Shown here: in pieces, positions 6,677-11,137 of the stretch | Position numbering within the stretch: position 1 is the stretch's first letter | How the letters are laid out: each line of letters begins with the position of its first letter | Assembly: GCA_002398365.1 (NCBI GenBank) | Contig: DGYK01000004.1 | Span: 1,361-12,497, forward strand | Origin: Flammeovirgaceae bacterium UBA5008 | GTDB lineage: Bacteria > Bacteroidota > Bacteroidia > Cytophagales > Cyclobacteriaceae | DNA: 11,137 bases | Reading direction: 5' to 3' | The notes under the pieces: model-generated | Told to the model about the DNA's origin: nothing | The model's database searches: none | What the model saw: the letters and a program-made list of their open reading frames with translations, nothing else | Program-made: the position numbers and the translations under genes

Positions 6677-9106
6677 TCACTCAGTTCTTAAACTCTTAAC
6701 TGGATTCGTTGATGCCGCCTTCACCATCTGAACGGAAATGGTGAGCAGGGCGACGGAAATTAATGTACTTGCAGCAACTGCAAAGGGCATCCAACCGATA
6801 CTTATGTGAAACGCGAAATTATTAAGCCAGTTTTGCATACAAAAGTAAGTCACCGGAGCTGCGATCATAAAAGCCATCAGGACGAGAACCAGAAAATCTT
6901 TGGTCAACAGCACCAGAATCTCTGCCACGGATGCGCCCATTACTCTCCGTATTCCCACTTCCTTCACCCTTTGTCGTGAAGCGTAGACTACAAGTCCCCA
7001 AAGCCCAAGGTAAGAAATCAAGACGGCTATTCCCGCGAACAATCGAAACAAAGAATAGAGCGTGCTTTCTGAACTGTAGTAAGCATCAACCTGTTTGTCG
7101 ACAAACGTATACTCGAAAACTCCATCACTAAAATGTCGTTTCCAAGTCGCCTCGATCATAGCAAGCGTCTTTCTAATATCAGCGTTAGCCTCCAACTTAA
7201 CATTGGCGTGGCTATAAACTTTTTTGTCCTGATAAATCACTGCTGCAGAAATGGTATAATTGAGCGGCTCATTATTGAAGTCAGCTACAACACCTGATAT
7301 CTCGGTGTCCCCATCCCACAGAAAGTGTTTTCCGATAGCTTCCTGCGGAGTTCCCATATCCAATTCCTTTAGCAATTTTTCATTTACGACTACCTGTTTA
7401 GTGCCTCCTTTGGTTGCAGTATCGCCTGAGACCGCCTCAAGTTGTTTTGGGATAATACCGCTCACCAAACTCAAATCGTATACGGAGAAAAAACGACTGT
7501 CAGCATATATGGCACAGACGCTTTTGTTCTCGTCAGACGTAACTTTCTTTATTGAATTCCACCAATGGTCATCACTGATCGGAGGAGTTCGTGAAAATGA
7601 GACATCTTTTATTCCAGGTATCCTCAGTAAGTCATTCGCAAAAACCTGCATCCTATCGTGATTACCGATTTCAATTCGGACAATATTCTCTTTGTCGAAT
7701 CCAAGATCTGAGTTGTGCAAAAAGTCGGCTTGTTGAGCAAGCAACAGTACAGCTACTAACAGGCCCGACGAAATCGTGAATTGCAAAACCACCAGGGACT
7801 TTCTCAGTAGTTGCCCGCCTCCTTTTGCTCCAGAGGTACCCGATTTCAACACAACCACTGGTTTGAATTTAGACACAAGCCATGCCGGATAAAATCCCGC
7901 CAAGATGCTGGTCAATACGATAAAGAAGAGAAGCTCAGCTAGCAGCTCCCAGGATTGAAACGGGCTAAATGTAATTTGTTTCCCCAGAAGGGAATTCAGA
8001 TAAGGAATCAGAAGTTTGCTAATGACGACGGCAAGCACGCCAGAACAAAGAGTAATGACAAAAGCTTCAGACAAAAACTGTCCCAGAAGCTGTGTCTTCT
8101 GCGCGCCAATTGCTTTTCTAATTCCAACCTCCTTGGAACGCGAGATTGCCTGAGCAGTTGTCAGGTTCAAGAAATTAATGCATGCCAGCAGCAAAACGAC
8201 AAGACCGATTCCTGCGTAAAACCAAAGCCATGAAACATTCATAGCTGACACCCAAGGGCCACCCCCGAATCGCTTGGTGTCAAAGTGGATGTCTGTTAAC
8301 CCCTGCAGTTCAAAGCCACCCCTGATATTCTTGCCCAGCGTCGGCGCAGAATTGATATTTTTGTTTGCAACTGAGCCAAGCTGATCATTGAGATTTTGCA
8401 AATCAAAATTTTCTCCTGCCACAATATAAGTCGAAACAGAAAGTCTCGACCAAGGAAAGTCACTGAAATTCCAAGTATCTCCATTGTCCATAAATGGATC
8501 ACTTGAAACATATGAAAGAAGCATCGATGCAGGTAAGTGAGTGTCGTGTGGTAGGTCTTTAAATACGCCAGCCACTGTCATCATGAATTTATCACGATAC
8601 TTAAAAGTCTTGCCGACAGCGTCTTCACTACCAAAATACTTTTTGGCGGTAGTCTCATTAAGAAGCGCCTGATAAGGCGCTTTGAATGCAGACTTGTTAC
8701 CCCTAATAAGTTCAACCTGAAATATGTCAAGGAATTCCGGTTCAACAATCAAAATATGTTCTTGCTTGAAGATTCGCTGCGGCGCGACCTCCACCAAAGA
8801 TTTGTACTCGGCTCGTGCTAATGTCACTTTATCCACGCCAGTCATCTCCCGGCGGATCACTTCAGATAATTTTTCCGATGTCGCATAGACGTCAAATTGA
8901 CGGGTCGATTCCGTCCAGACGGAATTGACCCGGTATATCCTGTCAGCATTTTTATTGTCATGCTCAAACTGAAACTCATAACGCAGGAAAAGACCGATCA
9001 GCAAACAAACACTCATTCCAAGAGTAAGGCCAACCAAGTGAAGGGTGGTGTTGAGTTTCTCCCGTTGTAAGTGTCGCAGACTGAAACGCAAATTGTACGA
9101 TAACAT
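6677..9106 (-). CDS. MacB/FtsX-type ABC transporter permease (orphan, two-half)
   Basis: This 809-residue inner-membrane protein has the two-half layout common in Bacteroidota. TM1 lies at about 22-41, followed by a MacB-type periplasmic core (45-290) and an FtsX domain (295-420) with the coupling segment SRSKEVGIRKAIGA (322-335). A second half starts with a TM at about 436-457, has a periplasmic part to 680, and ends in a second FtsX domain (685-809) with RVKEVGIRRVMGA (713-725). The duplicated EVGIR-[KR]-[AV]-[IM]-GA elements contact the ATPase in this family. MacB-like systems use periplasmic movement driven by cytosolic ATP hydrolysis, acting on peptides, lipoproteins or antibiotics rather than classic importer substrates. 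No ATPase gene is in the window, so the partner must be encoded elsewhere. It is the first gene of the probable operon and starts after CTAAGGT-ATG, a weak ribosome binding site. Export of the NRPS product is possible but unproven. Confidence 0.93.
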   Translation of the reverse strand: MLSYNLRFSLRHLQREKLNTTLHLVGLTLGMSVCLLIGLFLRYEFQFEHDNKNADRIYRVNSVWTESTRQFDVYATSEKLSEVIRREMTGVDKVTLARAEYKSLVEVAPQRIFKQEHILIVEPEFLDIFQVELIRGNKSAFKAPYQALLNETTAKKYFGSEDAVGKTFKYRDKFMMTVAGVFKDLPHDTHLPASMLLSYVSSDPFMDNGDTWNFSDFPWSRLSVSTYIVAGENFDLQNLNDQLGSVANKNINSAPTLGKNIRGGFELQGLTDIHFDTKRFGGGPWVSAMNVSWLWFYAGIGLVVLLLACINFLNLTTAQAISRSKEVGIRKAIGAQKTQLLGQFLSEAFVITLCSGVLAVVISKLLIPYLNSLLGKQITFSPFQSWELLAELLFFIVLTSILAGFYPAWLVSKFKPVVVLKSGTSGAKGGGQLLRKSLVVLQFTISSGLLVAVLLLAQQADFLHNSDLGFDKENIVRIEIGNHDRMQVFANDLLRIPGIKDVSFSRTPPISDDHWWNSIKKVTSDENKSVCAIYADSRFFSVYDLSLVSGIIPKQLEAVSGDTATKGGTKQVVVNEKLLKELDMGTPQEAIGKHFLWDGDTEISGVVADFNNEPLNYTISAAVIYQDKKVYSHANVKLEANADIRKTLAMIEATWKRHFSDGVFEYTFVDKQVDAYYSSESTLYSLFRLFAGIAVLISYLGLWGLVVYASRQRVKEVGIRRVMGASVAEILVLLTKDFLVLVLMAFMIAAPVTYFCMQNWLNNFAFHISIGWMPFAVAASTLISVALLTISVQMVKAASTNPVKSLRTE

Positions 9107-9144
9107 ACCTTAGAAGTTTAAGCAACTCAAAAAATGATTAAATG

Positions 9145-9179
9145 CAAAATAGACAATGTTTTAATAGTCTCCAACAAAA
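9145..9179 (-). promoter_or_regulatory. Candidate promoter for the permease-to-PPTase operon
   Basis: On the minus strand, TTG (complement of 9172-9174, with a further TTTTG just before it) is followed after 20 nt by TATTTTG (complement of 9145-9151). This is one base short of the Bacteroidota -7 consensus TAnnTTTG, at the normal spacing. Start of transcription would be near 9138, giving a leader of about 30 nt before the permease ATG. The -7 mismatch keeps confidence low. Confidence 0.35.
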
Positions 9180-9289
9180 TTTCGCTTTCGGGTATGTTTC
9201 GACCTTTTCACAACGGTCAAATGAAATCCTAGTGTATTAATCGCTCTAGCCGTGCTACAAATTTGAAAAATCGAGTGACCTACAATTGG

Positions 9290-9365
9290 TGGATTCGATT
9301 GATGGATTCGATCAGGTATCAATAACTTCTTAGACACCACCAATACTTTTGGATACGATTGATGA
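9290..9365 (+). repeat. Short direct repeats GGATTCGATTGATG-like (three copies)
   Basis: GGATTCGATTGATGG (9291-9305) is followed at once by GGATTCGATCA (9304-9314). A third copy, GGATACGATTGATGA, starts at 9351, exactly 60 bp after the first. The copies differ by one to three bases. They lie just upstream of a tyrosine recombinase pseudogene, so they could be arm-type recombinase sites, but they may equally be chance repeats in AT-rich DNA. Confidence 0.45.
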
Positions 9366-9413
9366 AGCTAAGAAACGTTTCTTTCAACCAATTTCTTATA
9401 CCGATCCTTATGA

Positions 9414-10334
9414 CTCAACCTTCCGATTGCGAATATTTTTATTAAAATCTTTCTGGCTGAAAGACAAGACCGTCTTAGAGGAGATTTGTCATTAGCAACC
9501 TATACAACGATTCTGAACCAATTTTTCAATAGTATTGAGTCTGATCTAAGTAGGTTCAACAAGAGGGCCGTTGAGAAGTTTGTCCTCTCCCCATCCATAG
9601 CTGATTACACGAAGCCACTTTATAAATCCGTACTGAAAACCCCTTGCGATTGGGCCATCCTTTACCAAGCTTTTCTGATAAAGAACTATCCTAAGAGCAA
9701 AAAACGGTTAAAAAAGGCCTTCGGTTAATCTGTACACAATCACTTCGCCAGATTTCTGCGATGAAAGTCCGATCTTCGAGTAGCCAGTTAAAAAAGTATC
9801 ACAAGGAGAGCCTTACAGAAAGGCAACGTGAAAGGCTGCTTGGTATTTGCAAGTACCAACGAGAAAGAGCTATAATCTCACTTATGGCTTGGAATGTCTG
9901 AGAAAAGTTGAAATCACAAGACTTAATGTCTCGGACTGCTCTTGTTCAAGGATAGAAAGATTGCGGTTTGGGGCAAAGGTAAATCTAGTAAGTCTAAGGA
10001 TCTTATCCGATTCTTTTCGGTACCTATCGGGGAAACTAAGTCGTACCTTAAACAGAATTCAATTTCAAAAGGAAAGACATTTCCGGGGATTTCAAAAACT
10101 GAAATAGACATGGTAATCAAAGACAAATTTCAAGAATTAGGCTTGCTAAATAAGCCTGGGAAATATTCACCTCATAGCCTTCGGCACACAGCAGGACAAA
10201 TCATGTGCGACAAAAAAGTTCCACTTGAGTTTATACAAAAAACGCTTCGTCACTCTTCAATGGAGACCACTATGGTATATTCGCAAAAAGCGATCGATCG
10301 TAACTATTCCAAGAAAATGTCATTTAACATTTAG
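9414..10334 (+). pseudogene. Tyrosine recombinase/integrase (Xer-like), split by three -1 frame changes
   Basis: Reading across three frames gives an almost complete phage-integrase-family protein of about 305 residues. The family cuts and rejoins DNA through a tyrosine. Frame a (9414-9728) holds the N-terminal SAM-like core-binding domain (FLAERQDRLRGDLSLATYTT). Frame b (about 9722-9896) holds CTQSLRQISAM and LTERQRERLLGI. Frame c (about 9897-9937) holds LRKVEITRLNVSD with catalytic Arg I (AGA, 9901). Frame d (about 9938-10334) holds the beta-hairpin VWGKGKSSK, HSLRH (His 10173, Arg 10182), LRH (His 10251) and tyrosine VYS (TAT, 10278), then TAG. All catalytic residues survive, yet each junction (near 9700-9728, 9896 and 9937) shifts by -1, so no functional protein is expected. 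The third shift restores the original frame. The loss at 9896 is most simply one G of a GG pair. No phage or transposon genes accompany it. No ATG opens frame a after the TGA at 9411; the first plausible start is TTG at 9486. Confidence 0.85.
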
Positions 10335-10396
10335 TTGAATTGTATCAGCTAACTCAAAGCGATAATAGATCAATACAGTCCAAAAAAGCCATTTTT

Positions 10397-10579
10397 TTAG
10401 TGCCATTTACAATCCGGCTTAGGTAATTCCTCACAAGTGAAATGGATCTTCTGATTCTCAGGCCTCCAAACATAATCCATTGTTAAAATACTAGACGTAG
10501 ACAACCCATCGCTTAACCATCGTCCAAATTCTTCTCTCTGGAGAGTAAAAAATCGCAAGGGTAAATGGAGTTTATCCCG
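10397..10579 (-). pseudogene. Orphan 60-codon frame, possible 3' end of a lost gene
   Basis: On the minus strand a frame without any plausible start runs from just after an in-frame TAA (complement of 10580-10582) to TAA at 10397. Its translation looks protein-like, with LPLRFFTLQREEFGRWL (residues about 6-22) and YVWRPENQKIHF (36-47). I do not recognise a family. The missing start and the ragged neighbourhood suggest the C-terminal remnant of a gene whose front was lost. A random 60-codon open frame is also possible at this length, hence the low score. Confidence 0.3.
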
Positions 10580-10678
10580 TTATTTTGTCGTGGCTTACTC
10601 GAAAAAAAAGTCTCTCTCCTACCCTCCCCTGCCGAAGCGCCTCGCAAAGGCACTAACTTTCCAAATCATATCCCTCTA

Positions 10679-10742
10679 GCAGTATTTTTTACGGCAGTCA
10701 AATCTACGAAAGCTTTATAGCGGAATTCGGAAATACTGCCGT
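10679..10742. repeat. Inverted repeat with two alternative pairings
   Basis: GCAGTATTT (10679-10687) pairs perfectly with AAATACTGC (10731-10739) across a 43-nt loop. Inside that loop, ACGGCAG (10691-10697) pairs with the overlapping CTGCCGT (10736-10742). The two stems share bases and so exclude one another. No uridine tract follows, so it is not a simple terminator. It could be a recombination site remnant or a regulatory fold; function unknown. Confidence 0.45.
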
Positions 10743-10928
10743 CACACCTTTAACATTCGTCTTAACCAGTAGAGAAAAATTTTTGGGTCCTTTGGTAATT
10801 GGCTTAGAATTTTGACAGGTTGTAAATATAGATTACTGACTTGAATTTTGTATAGTTGAACTGAAACAGAAGCGGGCTCTGCTGAGGAGCAACCTGCCAG
10901 GGTTAAGTTCAAACGACTGGAATGGTCA

Positions 10929-10959
10929 AGCCCTGCCTGAAGCGCAGGGCTTTTCTTTT
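10929..10959 (+). terminator. Strong intrinsic terminator hairpin, plus strand
   Basis: AGCCCTGC (10929-10936) pairs perfectly with GCAGGGCT (10944-10951) around a 7-nt loop and runs into TTTTCTTTT (10951-10959), the form of a Rho-independent terminator for plus-strand transcripts. A second, outer stem flanks it: TGGAATGGTC (10918-10927) with GATCATTCCA (10961-10970), ten pairs including one G-T. It may shield the IS transposase from antisense read-through entering from the left. Confidence 0.7.
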
Positions 10960-10994
10960 GGATCATTCCAAGAGTTTTATGCCTTAAGAAAACC

Positions 10995-11137
10995 TTACGC
11001 TGCATAAGCCATCGGGGTTTGATAGTTGAGCGATTGATGTGGCCTTTCATTATTGTAATCATCGACCCATTTAGCAGTTACTTCATTGGCTTGTTCAATA
11101 GAGTAAAATAGATTCGCATCCAGCACATCTTCACGAT
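10995..11137 (-). CDS. IS3-family transposase OrfB, C-terminal 47 residues (cut by right edge)
   Basis: The minus strand encodes the end of a DDE transposase with the hallmark IS3 OrfB tail: REDVLDANLFY, then ANEVTAKWVDDYNNERPHQ and SLNYQTPMAYAA before TAA at 10995. The YNxERPHQSLxYxTP pattern is typical of the rve integrase-core C-terminus in IS2/IS3-like elements. The catalytic Asp, Asp and Glu lie upstream, beyond the window, so activity cannot be judged. OrfA would also lie to the right. Confidence 0.88.
   Translation of the reverse strand, partial: REDVLDANLFYSIEQANEVTAKWVDDYNNERPHQSLNYQTPMAYAA

Larger units (their letters stand above)
9107..9413. other. Gene-free stretch between the permease and the recombinase pseudogene
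   Basis: No intact gene is visible. The stretch holds the candidate permease promoter (9145-9179) and a set of short direct repeats (9290-9365). It also contains the start of a 53-codon open frame (9334-9495, plus, no ATG) including LLDTIDEAKKRFFQPISY, which overlaps the recombinase reading frame. That frame could be the recombinase N-terminus before yet another -1 frame change, or chance. Confidence 0.5.
10335..10917. other. Gene-poor stretch between the recombinase remnant and the IS end
   Basis: No intact gene is visible in these 583 bp. The stretch contains one minus-strand frame that may be a gene remnant (10397-10579) and an inverted repeat (10679-10742). Between about 10745 and 10917 there is only AT-rich sequence with a 7-bp inverted repeat, TTGAACT (10856-10862) and AGTTCAA (10906-10912), whose meaning is unclear. 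No tRNA or other RNA gene is seen. Confidence 0.5.
10918..11137 (-). mobile_element. IS3-family insertion sequence, right-hand end only (runs off the window)
   Basis: The transposase 3' end (10995-11137) marks an IS3-family element entering from the right edge. The outer boundary is not certain. I propose 10918 because TGGAATGGTC there starts with TG, as IS3-family terminal repeats usually do, and sits 77 bp beyond the transposase stop. The other terminal repeat and the target duplication are outside the window, so the boundary cannot be checked here. Confidence 0.6.

Noticed and set aside
7260..7661. 133-codon plus-strand frame antisense to the permease
   Set aside because: It is fully antisense to a well-supported gene and has no independent support.
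9161..9343. 60-codon minus-strand frame upstream of the permease
   Set aside because: It needs a TTG start, covers the candidate permease promoter and the direct repeats, and has no motif.
10679..10742. Integron attC site beside the recombinase
   Set aside because: There are no RYYYAAC/GTTRRRY core sites, and the recombinase lacks a visible integron-specific insertion.
10742..11062. 106-codon minus-strand frame over the IS end
   Set aside because: It overlaps the transposase tail in a different frame; the transposase frame carries the recognised ERPHQSLNYQTP motif, so this one is a shadow.

Overview
The window looks like chromosomal DNA of a Bacteroidota bacterium, most likely of the Cytophagia/Cytophagales. 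The clues are the long two-half MacB/FtsX-type permease whose N-terminus is typical of that group, a DUF5672 protein, weak or absent Shine-Dalgarno sequences, and one perfect match to the Bacteroidota -7 promoter element TAnnTTTG. The genus cannot be fixed from the sequence alone.

Left part (1-1991, minus strand): the first 663 codons of a non-ribosomal peptide synthetase (NRPS). It has a complete condensation domain followed by the front half of an adenylation domain and runs off the left edge. A 239-bp gap separates it from a divergent pair (2231-3311, plus strand): a 64-residue, probably helical protein of unknown function, then a GT9 (heptosyltransferase-family) glycosyltransferase whose start codon overlaps it.

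Middle (3346-9106, minus strand): four tightly spaced genes that probably form one operon. In transcription order they are a MacB/FtsX-type permease without its ATPase, a DUF5672 putative glycosyltransferase-like protein, a surface/outer-membrane protein with eleven GxQxGxxN-type repeats, and an Sfp-type 4'-phosphopantetheinyl transferase (PPTase). The PPTase converges on the GT9 gene and is the obvious activator for the NRPS at the left edge. Synthesis, carrier activation, membrane export and possible sugar transfer lie within 9 kb. The window may therefore be the flank of a secondary-metabolite or surface-glycoconjugate locus, but this link is inferred from proximity only.

Right part (9107-11137): a decayed, mobile-element-rich zone. 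It holds short direct repeats, a tyrosine recombinase pseudogene split by three successive -1 frame changes, an orphan 60-codon frame that may be a gene remnant, an inverted repeat with two alternative pairings, a strong intrinsic terminator hairpin, and the C-terminal end of an IS3-family transposase entering from the right edge. There are no rRNA or tRNA genes and no CRISPR array. The sequence shows no clearly new system; the most unusual items are the DUF5672/repeat-protein pair joined stop-to-start and the three-step recombinase pseudogene.
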